NCBI GenBank assembly: GCA_036503555.1
Contig: DASXWQ010000090.1
Location: 1 to 64,000, forward strand
Reading direction: 5' to 3'
DNA: 64,000 nucleotides
From: Actinocatenispora sp036503555
Lineage (GTDB): Bacteria; Actinomycetota; Actinomycetes; Mycobacteriales; Micromonosporaceae
Shown: positions 1 through 8,867 of the stretch, piece by piece
Layout: every line of letters starts with the position of its first letter
Numbering within the stretch: position 1 is the first letter of the stretch
The notes under the pieces: generated by a model
What the model saw: the letters and a program-made list of their open reading frames with translations, nothing else
Told to the model about the DNA's origin: nothing
Database searches by the model: none
Made by a program: the position numbers and the translations under genes

Positions 1-945
1 TCGCTGGATGCGTTGCTGCGCAAGGCATCCAGCGACCGCCGGGTGCCGGCGACGACGGCGGCCCGGTTCGCCGCGCTGGTCACGCTCTACCCGTTCCTCC
101 GCGGCGACCTGGTGGTGTTGGAGCGCGGTGCCCGGCACGCCGCCGCCCTCGCCGAACGCGCCGGCGACCACCTGCTCGCCGCCAACGCGCACAAACGCCT
201 CGGGTACGCGCTGGTCGAGCAGCGCCGGCCGGACGAGGCGACGCGGCACCAGGACCGTGCGCTCGCCGCGTTCCGCGCGGCGGGGGACCGGGAGGGGGAG
301 GCCGGGATGCTCAACAGCATCGGCCGCCGCCTGCTCTACGAGGCGCGCTCGCACCCCGACCGGTACGCCGACGCCCGGCGGTACCTGCTCGGCAGCCTCG
401 CCGTGGCCCGCGAGACCGGCCGCGGCACCGCCCAGGTCACCGCCCTCGGCAACCTGGGCCAGTTGGAACACCGCGCCGGTCGGCCGGACGAGGCGCGCGC
501 GTACCTGACGGAAGCGTTGGCGTTGAGCCAGAAGCTGGGCGCCGCCCAGTTGGAGACGGTCGTCGCCGGCAGCCTCGGCGGCGTCCTCGCCGACCTCGGC
601 CACCACACCGAGGCGGTACGCCAGCACGAGCACGCGCTGCACGTCAGCCGCGCGCTGGCCGACCGGTCCCGGGAGACCGTCGCGCTGCACGAGCTGGCCG
701 AGACGTACCTTGTCGCCGGGCTGCCCGAGCTGGCCGCCGACTGCGCCGGCCGGGCGCTGGACCTGCACGGCAGGTACGGCGGGCCGGACGCGGTCGAGGC
801 CGACGTACGGGTGGCGTTGGGGCGGGCGCTCGCCGCGCTGGGCCGCCGCACCGAGGCCCGCGAGGAGTGGTCCCGCGCGCTGGCCGTACTGGATGCGGCC
901 GATCCGGTCGGCGCCGCCGAGGTACGCGCGCTGCTGAGCCGCTGA
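1..945 (+). CDS. TPR-repeat protein, C-terminal part (5' end outside window)
   Basis: The frame is open from base 1, so the true start lies upstream; the stop is TGA at 943-945. The visible 314 residues are helical tetratricopeptide-like repeats with the usual small/large residue pattern and a Gly-Arg turn before each Ala-rich second helix (for example GNLGQLEHRAGRPDEA, GSLGGVLADLGHHTEA and LGRALAALGRRTEA). No enzyme motif is visible. In actinomycetes such C-terminal TPR arrays commonly end AfsR/SARP-type or NB-ARC regulators, where they serve protein-protein contact; that assignment is inferred because the N-terminal domains are missing. A hairpin at 950-975 ends the transcript. Confidence 0.75.
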   Translation, partial: SLDALLRKASSDRRVPATTAARFAALVTLYPFLRGDLVVLERGARHAAALAERAGDHLLAANAHKRLGYALVEQRRPDEATRHQDRALAAFRAAGDREGEAGMLNSIGRRLLYEARSHPDRYADARRYLLGSLAVARETGRGTAQVTALGNLGQLEHRAGRPDEARAYLTEALALSQKLGAAQLETVVAGSLGGVLADLGHHTEAVRQHEHALHVSRALADRSRETVALHELAETYLVAGLPELAADCAGRALDLHGRYGGPDAVEADVRVALGRALAALGRRTEAREEWSRALAVLDAADPVGAAEVRALLSR

Positions 946-949
946 CCGG

Positions 950-975
950 CCGCCGAGGGCGCCGCCCCTCGGCGG
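950..975 (+). terminator. Hairpin terminator after TPR gene
   Basis: Perfect 10-bp stem (CCGCCGAGGG with CCCTCGGCGG) and a 6-base loop, starting four bases after the stop of the TPR gene. There is no U-tract, as is common in GC-rich actinobacteria. Confidence 0.55.
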
Positions 976-1548
976 GATCGGGCCGCTCCCCGCACAACCA
1001 GCCGAGTCGCAGCATGGCCGGCAGACCGGGGATGGACAGAATGGTCGGGCCGGGCGCGGACTGAACGGTTGGGCCGGGCGGGCACGGAATGAAACGGCCA
1101 GCCGGGTCGCGGCGCGGGCGCCACGATCCGGCTGGCAGGCCACGTCCGCGTCGGAGCGCCGCGCCGCCGTGGTGCTGGCGGTGGCGGACCCTGGACCCGC
1201 CGGCCCCGACGATGCCACGCCTCCCCATGGGCGTCGCCGGACCGTGCAGACGTGGCAACGGTTGCCGCTGAGGCCGGAACCCAGATCCGCCGGACCGCCC
1301 CCCGTTCGGCCCGAGGGTGGGACTTCCCGACACCTACGGCAACCGCACACCGATCCTGCGGGGCACCGGCACCACGGACCATGAAGAACGACATGCAGTT
1401 TCGTAGCCGTGCGTAGTTTCCGGTCGGTATTGTCCGTTCGGTCGATACGTGGCGTGTCCGCCGCGCGTCCCCCGGTGGCGACCCGCCGTACTGCTGGTGG
1501 CCGTCCCGGCGGGCTCGCAGCCGACGCCGGCGGTGCCCGTGCGCGAGG
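976..1548. other. Intergenic stretch without a supported gene
   Basis: About 570 bases with open frames on both strands, but none has a ribosome binding site or recognisable protein. Short imperfect direct repeats of the type GGTYGGGCCGGGCG occur around 1042-1080. The part from about 1380 to 1460 is less GC-rich and may hold promoter elements. Nothing else was recognised. Confidence 0.5.
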
Positions 1549-1565
1549 TAGCCTAACGATCGTTC
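1549..1565 (+). promoter_or_regulatory. Shared operator/-10 region of the acyl-CoA catabolism regulon, copy 1
   Basis: TAGCCTAACGATCGTTC contains the perfect 10-base palindrome AACGATCGTT (1555-1564) fused to a TANNNT -10 hexamer (TAGCCT, 1549-1554). The identical 17 bases recur at 8815-8831 before the carboxyltransferase gene. A symmetric site overlapping the -10 and transcription start is typical of repression by a TetR-family protein in fatty/branched acyl-CoA regulons. No intact TetR gene is present in the window. Confidence 0.7.
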
Positions 1566-1585
1566 GGGACAATCTGGGAGGGTAC

Positions 1586-2917
<1,332 letters not shown>

Positions 2918-2936
2918 GACGAGGGAGGTACCGGGG

Positions 2937-3851
2937 ATGGGTGAGCTGCCGACGGCGGTGTCGATCCGCGAGGTCGGCCCGCGCGACGGGCTGCAGAACG
3001 AGGACCCGGTACCGACGGCCGACAAGGTGCGGCTGCTTGATGCCTTGCCGGGTACGGGGATCCGCCGGATCGAGGCGGTCAGCTTCGTGCACCCCAAGGC
3101 CATCCCGCAGATGGCCGACGCCGACGAGGTGTGGTCGCGGGTCCGGCGCGACCCGGCGGTGCGCTACTCGGCGCTCGTGCCGAACACCCGCGGCGCGCGG
3201 CGCGCCCTCGACGCCGGGTTCACCGACATCGAGGTGGTCGTGTCGGCCAGCGACACACACAACCGGCGCAACGTGAACCGCTCGACGGCCGAGTCGCTCG
3301 ACGACATCACCGAGCTGATCTCCTTGCTGCACAACGAGAACGCCCGGGTCGAGGTGATCGTCGCGACGAGCTTCGGCTGCCCGTACGAGGGGGACGTGCC
3401 GCCCGAACGGGTGGCGTCCATTGTGGACAGAGCGGTGGCGGACGGGGCGGACCGGGTCGCGTTCGGCGACACGACGGGCATGGCGACGCCGCGCCGGGTC
3501 ACCGACCTGCTCACCGCCGTACGCTCGCGCCAGCCCGACATCCCCGTCCTGCTGCACTTCCACAACACGCGCGGCACCGGCCTGGCGAACATCCTCACCG
3601 CCATGGAGCTGGGCGTCACCGAGTTCGACGCCAGCGTCGGCGGCCTCGGCGGCTGCCCGTACGCGCCGGGTGCCACCGGCAACGTGGCCACCGAGGAGGT
3701 CGTACACATGCTGTCCGACATGGGCATCGAGACGGGTGTCGACCTCGACGCGCTGGTCGAGGTGGCCGCGATGGCGCAGGACATCGTCGGTCGCGAGCTG
3801 CCGTCCGGCGTACTGCGGGCCGGCCCCCGCTACCGCACCATCCCCGCCTGA
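2937..3851 (+). CDS. Hydroxymethylglutaryl-CoA lyase
   Basis: Cleaves HMG-CoA to acetyl-CoA and acetoacetate, the last step of leucine degradation (cytosolic, divalent-metal TIM barrel of the DRE-TIM metallolyase family). Seen: the N-terminal metal/substrate loop REVGPRDGLQNE, the metal-binding His pair in LLHFHNTRG, and the family signature GGLGGCPYAPGATGN with its catalytic cysteine. The length of 304 residues is normal. The ATG start has GGGAGG at 2923-2928. It lies 19 bases behind the biotin carboxylase gene and so belongs to the same operon. In some genomes this family includes citramalate- or methylglutaconyl-related lyases, but the neighbours favour HMG-CoA. Confidence 0.92.
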   Translation: MGELPTAVSIREVGPRDGLQNEDPVPTADKVRLLDALPGTGIRRIEAVSFVHPKAIPQMADADEVWSRVRRDPAVRYSALVPNTRGARRALDAGFTDIEVVVSASDTHNRRNVNRSTAESLDDITELISLLHNENARVEVIVATSFGCPYEGDVPPERVASIVDRAVADGADRVAFGDTTGMATPRRVTDLLTAVRSRQPDIPVLLHFHNTRGTGLANILTAMELGVTEFDASVGGLGGCPYAPGATGNVATEEVVHMLSDMGIETGVDLDALVEVAAMAQDIVGRELPSGVLRAGPRYRTIPA

Positions 3852-3922
3852 CTTGCCCGTCGCCGCTACAGTCTCCGCCGGTCCGCCATTCGCCGGTAGA
3901 TTCGGGGACGGAGGGGGTGCGG

Positions 3923-4528
3923 ATGATGACCGAGCCTGCCGTCAGCGCCGATGCCGTGACCGGGCACCGCGACGAGTTGCGCGATCTCGGGGAGCTGATC
4001 CTCTTCCATCGTGGTGAGTGGACCGAGGCCGACTTCGAGGCCCTGCCACAGGGCGTTCGCGCCGAGCTCCACGACGGGAGACTGATCTTGACCCCAAGCC
4101 CCAACTCCGAGCACATCAGGGCGGCCAAACGACTCGAACGCTTCCTGGAACGGTTCGTCGAGGACGACTCCCTGGTACTCAGGGAGCTGGACGTCCGGAT
4201 GGCCGGCGGTCGCCGGTACCGTGCGCCAGATGTCATGGTCCTGCACGAGTGGCGCCGAGGTCGCCCGATGGACCCGGCAAACGTCATCCTGGTCGGCGAG
4301 GTCATCTCGCCCGGCGGCGGGGACGAGTACGGCGAGAAGATGACCGCCTATGCGGAGTCCGGCATCGAGTGGTACCTGATCGTCCAGGAGACACCGGCGG
4401 GCTTCACCGGTGAGTTCTACCGGCTGACCGACGGGGCCTACCAGCTGGTCAGTCGCGGCGAGCCGGCCGGGCGGCTGGATCTGCCGGATCCGTTCAACGC
4501 GACGATCGAGCTGCGCGAGCTGTCCTGA
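3923..4528 (+). CDS. Uma2 family (DUF820) PD-(D/E)XK-like protein
   Basis: 201 residues of the Uma2/DUF820 family, which has a restriction-endonuclease-like fold but no established cellular role. Seen: the family start motif (ELHDGRLILTPSPNSEH, about 50-66), a core with RAPDVMVLHE providing the Asp, and VGEVISPGG providing the Glu of the active-site pattern, then YAESGIEWYLIV. The start is the first of two adjacent ATGs, with GGAGGGGG just upstream (3910-3917); a TAGATT -10 box lies at 3897-3902. Uma2 genes are often numerous and mobile in filamentous actinomycetes and cyanobacteria. Here it sits between the two halves of the acyl-CoA regulon. Confidence 0.85.
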   Translation: MMTEPAVSADAVTGHRDELRDLGELILFHRGEWTEADFEALPQGVRAELHDGRLILTPSPNSEHIRAAKRLERFLERFVEDDSLVLRELDVRMAGGRRYRAPDVMVLHEWRRGRPMDPANVILVGEVISPGGGDEYGEKMTAYAESGIEWYLIVQETPAGFTGEFYRLTDGAYQLVSRGEPAGRLDLPDPFNATIELRELS

Positions 4529-4535
4529 GGCGCGG

Positions 4536-5690
4536 TCAGACCAGCAGACTGCCGCGGGCGAGCACGAGACTCGCGGCGCCCCGCGCGTGTGCGCTGTCCC
4601 GCCACGGCCGCACGATGACCTTCAGCCCGCGCAGCGGCGGCAGCACGCTCGTGTCCACGGCCGCGCCGAACCCGGGTTCGAGGTACGGCCAGAGCAGGTG
4701 GCTCTCGCCGACGACGGTGACCGCGCGTACGGCGAGGAGGTTGACGACGCCGGCGACGGCACGGCCGAGTACGGCGCCCGTCTCGCCGAGCAGGTTACGG
4801 ATCCCGGCCGAGGTCGCCGCGGCGGTACGCAGGTCGGCGAGGGTGGCGTCGTCCGGCAGCAGGCCGCGTTCGGCGGCGGCGCGCAGGATCGCCGACTCGC
4901 TGGTGTAGGCGTCGACGCAGCCGTACCCGCCGCAGATGCACCGCGGCCCACCCGCCGACACCGGCATGTGCCCGAACTCGCCCGCCACCCCGTCCGGCCC
5001 CCGGTGTACCTGCCGGTCCAGTACGAGGCCCATGCCGACCCCGTCGCCGATGCCGAGCACCAGGAAGTCGTCGTGCTCGCGTCCGGTACCGAACAGCAGC
5101 TCGGTGGTGGTGCTGGCGCGCAGGTCGTTGTCCACCAGCACCGGTATGCCGAGGTCGGCGGCGAGCCCTTCGCCGAGCGGCAGTTCCCGCCAACCGAGCC
5201 GGGGCGCCATGCGTACGAGTCCCGTTGTGGCGTCGGTGATCCCGGGTACGGCGACGCCGACGCCGAGGATCCGCGGACCGGTGTCGGGGTCGGCGAAGGC
5301 GAGGCGGACGATGTCGGCGAGCTGGCGTACCGGGTCGGTGGTGGCGTCGAAGGCGTGGCGCTCCTCCTGCGCGATCGTCCCGTCGAGCCGGACGAGGACG
5401 CGCACCACCTGGCCGACGTTGACGCGCACGCCCAACGCGTACGCGGCGTCGGCGACGACCGTCAGCGGTATGCGGGGTCGGCCGACGCCGTTGCCTTCGG
5501 GCGGCAGTTCGCGCAGGTACCCTGCGCCGACGAGGCGCCGGGTGTGGTCGGTGACGGTGGCGGGGCCGAGGCCGAGGCGACTGGCCAGCTCGGACCGGTT
5601 GAGGGGTCCGGCGGCGCCGAGTTCGGCGAGGATCTCGATCCGCGTGAGTTCGTCCCGGTGTGCGCTACGTCGGCGTGACACGGCAACCAT
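4536..5690 (-). CDS. ROK family transcriptional regulator (NagC/XylR type)
   Basis: 384 residues. The N-terminal winged helix-turn-helix (RIEILAELGAAGPLNRSELA... GLGPATVTDHTRRLV, about 17-57) is followed by a ROK sugar-kinase-like domain. The ROK zinc motif is visible as CICGGYGCVD (about 251-260), and GEFGHMPV carries the conserved E and H. Such proteins repress sugar-use genes and are released by a sugar or sugar phosphate. No sugar catabolic gene is adjacent, so the target may be itself or the divergent secreted-protein gene at 5924. Two symmetric sites lie in the shared upstream region (5725-5742 and 5765-5778). The start is ATG. Confidence 0.88.
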   Translation of the reverse strand: MVAVSRRRSAHRDELTRIEILAELGAAGPLNRSELASRLGLGPATVTDHTRRLVGAGYLRELPPEGNGVGRPRIPLTVVADAAYALGVRVNVGQVVRVLVRLDGTIAQEERHAFDATTDPVRQLADIVRLAFADPDTGPRILGVGVAVPGITDATTGLVRMAPRLGWRELPLGEGLAADLGIPVLVDNDLRASTTTELLFGTGREHDDFLVLGIGDGVGMGLVLDRQVHRGPDGVAGEFGHMPVSAGGPRCICGGYGCVDAYTSESAILRAAAERGLLPDDATLADLRTAAATSAGIRNLLGETGAVLGRAVAGVVNLLAVRAVTVVGESHLLWPYLEPGFGAAVDTSVLPPLRGLKVIVRPWRDSAHARGAASLVLARGSLLV

Positions 5691-5724
5691 CCTTTCCTGT
5701 CGTCCGTTGTCGTGCCGACCCGCA

Positions 5725-5742
5725 CGATTCTGGTGGGAATCG
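5725..5742. promoter_or_regulatory. Inverted repeat upstream of the ROK gene
   Basis: CGATTC-N6-GAATCG, 35 bases upstream of the ROK start codon in the region shared with the divergent 5924 gene. Its position and symmetry fit an autoregulatory operator; the binding protein is inferred. Confidence 0.4.
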
Positions 5743-5764
5743 AGGGTGCCGAGCGGTCGGACAG

Positions 5765-5778
5765 ATTTCCCGGGAAAT
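5765..5778. promoter_or_regulatory. 14-base perfect palindrome between divergent genes
   Basis: ATTTCCCGGGAAAT is a perfect palindrome in the 233-base intergenic region between the ROK regulator and the 5924 gene. It is a plausible operator for the ROK protein or another dimeric regulator. The surrounding segment 5780-5910 is markedly richer in A/T than the coding sequence and probably carries the promoter of the 5924 gene. Confidence 0.4.
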
Positions 5779-5923
5779 GGCGTGACCTTGGTCGGGCGCC
5801 CTCGTTGAAGACTACGGATCGTGCTTCACCAAGCACAAAGGGTTGCGCACGAGCCACGCTTGAGGCAGAATTCTCCGCAAGGCGGATAAAAGCCGCAAAC
5901 GCGATCAGAAGGGCTTGAGACGA

Positions 5924-7201
5924 ATGGGTCAGGTGTCGCGGCACGAGGAGCGCGGATCGCGCTTCCCGATGCGAGCGACCCACCGTCGTCCCCACCCGGC
6001 CGCCGCGCCGACCCGCAAGACCTCCCGCCTCCTGCGGTACGGGCTGCGCGCCCTCGTCGTGGCCGGTGCCGCCGGCGCCGCCTGGCTCGTCGGCAGCCAG
6101 GTCGCGAGCGCGTCCGCCGCGCACGACACCGCCACGCCCGCCCACGCGGACGCCGCACCCACGCACCAGCAGTGCGCGACCGGGCTGGTCCCGGCCGCCA
6201 CGCACGCCGTACACGTGGTGGCCGGCGCGCTCACCACCCAGACTTCCGGCGGCGCGTCCGCCGGGGCACAGACGTGCGGGCGGCCGACGGCCGGCCCGCA
6301 TGACGAAACGGTGCGGACCGCACCGGTCGCCAACTCCACGCGCGCCGGCGAGCCAGCCGCGCGCGGTGCGGCGCCCGCACCCGTTTCCGCCGGCCACCAC
6401 GCCGGCACCCGGCCTGCTCGTCCTTCGACGAGCCAGGCCGGCAGCTCCACCGGACAGTTGCCGCTCGGCCCGTTGGCCGACGCGGCTGGACCCGTCCTCG
6501 GACCGGTGGCGGACGCGACGCGTCCGACGACCGGGCCGGTGACCGACGTCGTACGACCCGCCGGTGTGCTCAACCAGAGCCCGGTGCCGGCCGTACTGAC
6601 CGACGTCGCCCGGCCCGTCGTCGCGACGATCGCGGACACCGCACGGCCCGTGACGCGGCCCCTGGCCGGACCGCTCGCCACTGCCACGCGCCCGGTCACC
6701 GGACTGCTCGGCGCCGCCGTACACCCGCTCCCAGGGGTCGCCGGCGGCGTGACGGCACCGTTGACAGGCGTGCTGACGGGCGGCACCGGTCCGCTGTCCG
6801 GCACCACCCTGCCCACCGGGCACGCGGCGCCCAGCCAGGCGTCGCACTGGCCGTACGGTGCGGTGGCCAAGGCCCTGTCGCTCTGCCGGCAGGCCGACCC
6901 GGTCCACGCCGGAGCCGGGCGTCCGTCCGCGACCTGGACGAGCACGTCCGCCGCTTCCGCCGACCGGTCCTCCGGGCACCACGCGCCGGGGGTACCCGAG
7001 CCGTCGCCGCTTCCGGCGGGTTCGGGGCTTTCCAGCGGGGGTTCGGCGTCCTCGTCGGCGTCCCACGCCGACACCGGTGCGTTCGCACCTGCCGCGTCCT
7101 CTGCCGTGCGTACCGACACCCCCGCCGGGGTCGGTCCTGCCACGGCGCCGATCGGGCTGCCTCGGCTGTACGAGGTCGACCCGGTCGTCACACCCGACTG
7201 A
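5924..7201 (+). CDS. Secreted/anchored Ala-Pro-rich repeat protein of unknown function
   Basis: 425 residues, not recognised as a known family. A basic N-terminus (about 1-35) is followed by one hydrophobic helix (LRALVVAGAAGAAWLVGS) ending in an ASASA-type cleavage site, so it is probably exported. The middle (about 180-290) holds degenerate 11-14 residue repeats around (A/T)RPVTGPLAD, and the C-terminus is Ser/Gly/Pro-rich and disordered. Only three cysteines follow the signal. The ATG at 5924 is preferred over the in-frame TTG at 5915, because AGAAGGG (5907-5913) is properly spaced only from the ATG. It lies in the same orientation as the chaplin-like gene, 186 bases away; together they suggest a role at the cell surface, but no function can be assigned. 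Confidence 0.7.
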   Translation: MGQVSRHEERGSRFPMRATHRRPHPAAAPTRKTSRLLRYGLRALVVAGAAGAAWLVGSQVASASAAHDTATPAHADAAPTHQQCATGLVPAATHAVHVVAGALTTQTSGGASAGAQTCGRPTAGPHDETVRTAPVANSTRAGEPAARGAAPAPVSAGHHAGTRPARPSTSQAGSSTGQLPLGPLADAAGPVLGPVADATRPTTGPVTDVVRPAGVLNQSPVPAVLTDVARPVVATIADTARPVTRPLAGPLATATRPVTGLLGAAVHPLPGVAGGVTAPLTGVLTGGTGPLSGTTLPTGHAAPSQASHWPYGAVAKALSLCRQADPVHAGAGRPSATWTSTSAASADRSSGHHAPGVPEPSPLPAGSGLSSGGSASSSASHADTGAFAPAASSAVRTDTPAGVGPATAPIGLPRLYEVDPVVTPD

Positions 7202-7387
7202 GCGGGTCTGCACGAAAGTCCCGCCGCGACGTTCATCGCCGATCGTTCCCGGACGGGCATCACCAGCACCAATTCCCGCTCCATTCACCGATGCGTAATT
7301 CCGTCGGGTGAACCCTGCCCGGCAGCACCTTGAGAACCATTCATTCCACACACCATTCATCGCAATTCGGAAAGGCACACAGATCTC

Positions 7388-8653
7388 ATGAAGACATGGG
7401 TTCGTCGTACCGCCCGGGTCGGCATTCTCTCCGCGGGTTTCCTGCTGGCTGGCGCGAGTGTCGCGCACGCCGGGACCAACGCCGTATCCGCCGGTAACAA
7501 CGGCATCGCCAACGGCACCCAGGTGGTCGCACCCGTCCAGGTTCCGGTGAACGTGGCCGGCAACGGGGTCGGCGTGGCCGGCGTCGGGCTGGGCGTGAAC
7601 GGCAGCAGCACGGCGGTCGCGCACCGCGCCGAGTCGGCCCGTACGACCGAGGGCGCCAACCTGGTGTCCGCCGACAACAAGGGCATCGGCAACGGCACGC
7701 AGGTCTACACCCCCGTCCAGGTTCCGGTGAACGTCGCCGGCAACGGGGTCGGCGTGGCCGGCGTCGGCATCGGCGTGAACGGCAGCAGCACCGCGGTCGC
7801 GCACCGCGCCGAGTCGGCCCGTACGACCGAGGGCAGCAACCTGGTCTCGGCCGACAACAAGGGCATCGCGAACGGCACCCAGGCGTACCTGCCGATCCAG
7901 GTGCCGGTGAACGTCTGCGGCAACGGGGTGGGCGTGCTGGGCGCCGGCATCGGCGTCAGCGGCTCCTGCACCTCGGTCGCGGCCGCCGAGGAGTCGGCGC
8001 ACCAGACCGAGGGCGCGAACCTCGTGTCCGCCGGCAACGCCGGGATCCTGAACGGCACCCAGGTGTACGCGCCGATCCAGGTCCCCGTGAACGTCTGCGG
8101 CAACGGCGTGGGCGTGCTCGGTGTCGGTGCCGGCGTCTCCGGCAACTGCGACAGCGTCGCGGCCCGGCAGGAGTCGGCCCGTACGACCGAGGGTGCGAAC
8201 CTGGTGTCCGCGGGCAACCAGGGCATCCTGAACGGCACGCAGATCTACGCGCCGATCCAGATCCCGGTCAACGTCTGCGGCAACGGCGTGGGCGTGCTGG
8301 GCGCCGGCATCGGCGTCTCCGGCAACTGCACCTCGGTCGCGCACCGCGGCGAGGGCGACAACGGCGGCTACCACTCGATGGCGGCCTCCGAGGGCGCCGA
8401 GTCGGCCGACATGAAGTCGGCGGACACCGTGAAGCCGGCCAAGGTGGCCAAGCCGCAGCACATCATCGCCCCGCGGCACAACACCCCCGGCCCGAACATG
8501 GTGTCGGCGGGCAACGCGGGCATCGGCAACGGGACCCAGGTGTACGCCCCGGTCCAGGTTCCGGTGAACGTGGCCGGCAACGGCGTCGGCGTGCTGGGCG
8601 TCGGCCTGGGCGTGAACGGCAGCTCGACCGCGGTCGCCGCGAGCCAGAGCTGA
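7388..8653 (+). CDS. Secreted protein with six tandem chaplin-like domains
   Basis: 421 residues: a signal peptide (1-28, cleaved near SVAHA-GT), then six copies of a chaplin-like unit around GNGTQVYAPIQVPVNVCGNG with the GVGVLGxGxGVSGNC end. Units begin at 7478, 7658, 7838, 8018, 8198 and 8495, that is an exact 180-base period with a 39-residue insertion (acidic, then Lys/Pro/His-rich) before the last. The three central units carry the paired cysteines typical of chaplins; the first, second and sixth have Ala and Ser instead. Chaplins are amyloid-forming surfactant proteins coating aerial hyphae and spores. There is no LPXTG sorting signal. GGAAAGG at 7371-7377 precedes the ATG, and two terminators follow. 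Confidence 0.88.
   Translation: MKTWVRRTARVGILSAGFLLAGASVAHAGTNAVSAGNNGIANGTQVVAPVQVPVNVAGNGVGVAGVGLGVNGSSTAVAHRAESARTTEGANLVSADNKGIGNGTQVYTPVQVPVNVAGNGVGVAGVGIGVNGSSTAVAHRAESARTTEGSNLVSADNKGIANGTQAYLPIQVPVNVCGNGVGVLGAGIGVSGSCTSVAAAEESAHQTEGANLVSAGNAGILNGTQVYAPIQVPVNVCGNGVGVLGVGAGVSGNCDSVAARQESARTTEGANLVSAGNQGILNGTQIYAPIQIPVNVCGNGVGVLGAGIGVSGNCTSVAHRGEGDNGGYHSMAASEGAESADMKSADTVKPAKVAKPQHIIAPRHNTPGPNMVSAGNAGIGNGTQVYAPVQVPVNVAGNGVGVLGVGLGVNGSSTAVAASQS
7478..8640 (+). repeat. 180-bp tandem coding repeats of the chaplin-like gene
   Basis: Six in-frame repeats, five at an exact 180-base spacing (7478 to 8198) and the sixth displaced by an extra 117 bases. The strong nucleotide similarity between neighbouring units, for example around 7620-7660 and 7800-7840, points to expansion by unequal recombination. 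Confidence 0.85.
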
Positions 8654-8664
8654 GCTTGTCTGAG

Positions 8665-8693
8665 CCTGCCCCCGGCGTACGGCCGGGGGCAGG
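8665..8693 (+). terminator. Terminator after the chaplin-like gene
   Basis: Perfect 12-bp stem (CCTGCCCCCGGC with GCCGGGGGCAGG) around a 5-base loop, 12 bases after the stop codon. Confidence 0.75.
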
Positions 8694-8742
8694 ACCGAAT
8701 GCCCCGGGGTAGTCACCCACTCCCCGTCTCACATAGATAGGC

Positions 8743-8776
8743 ACGGGCCCCCGCGAATCGCTTCGCGGGGGCCCGT
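8743..8776. terminator. Second strong hairpin, possibly insulating the next operon
   Basis: Perfect 15-bp stem (ACGGGCCCCCGCGAA with TTCGCGGGGGCCCGT) around TCGC. It stands directly upstream of the regulated promoter at 8815, so it may shield the carboxyltransferase operon from read-through. Confidence 0.7.
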
Positions 8777-8814
8777 TCCGTGGGTACGGATGGTGCCGGG
8801 GCACCGGGCTGAGA

Positions 8815-8831
8815 TAGCCTAACGATCGTTC
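8815..8831 (+). promoter_or_regulatory. Shared operator/-10 region of the acyl-CoA catabolism regulon, copy 2
   Basis: TAGCCTAACGATCGTTC is identical over all 17 bases to 1549-1565, again with the palindrome AACGATCGTT (8821-8830) abutting a TAGCCT -10 box, 36 bases before the GTG start of the carboxyltransferase gene. Confidence 0.7.
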
Positions 8832-8867
8832 AGCTACGTCGTCGTAGGTGCGGTCGGGAGGAATACG

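Noticed and set aside
946..1585. Protein-coding genes in long overlapping open frames (for example 336-1628 on the minus strand)
   Set aside because: Translations are Arg/Pro-rich, lack ribosome binding sites and any recognisable fold, and arise from the high GC content.
1409..1585. N-terminal extension of the biotin carboxylase
   Set aside because: The added 59 residues are not protein-like, would overlap the shared operator at 1549-1565, and the family starts at the GTG at 1586 with a good ribosome binding site.
7388..8653. Sortase-anchored chaplin
   Set aside because: No LPXTG/LAXTG motif, hydrophobic segment or basic tail at the C-terminus, despite a class E sortase elsewhere in the window.
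5462..8716. 1084-codon minus-strand open frame opposite the chaplin-like gene
   Set aside because: Its periodic sequence is only the antisense of the 180-base repeats; no start site or family match.
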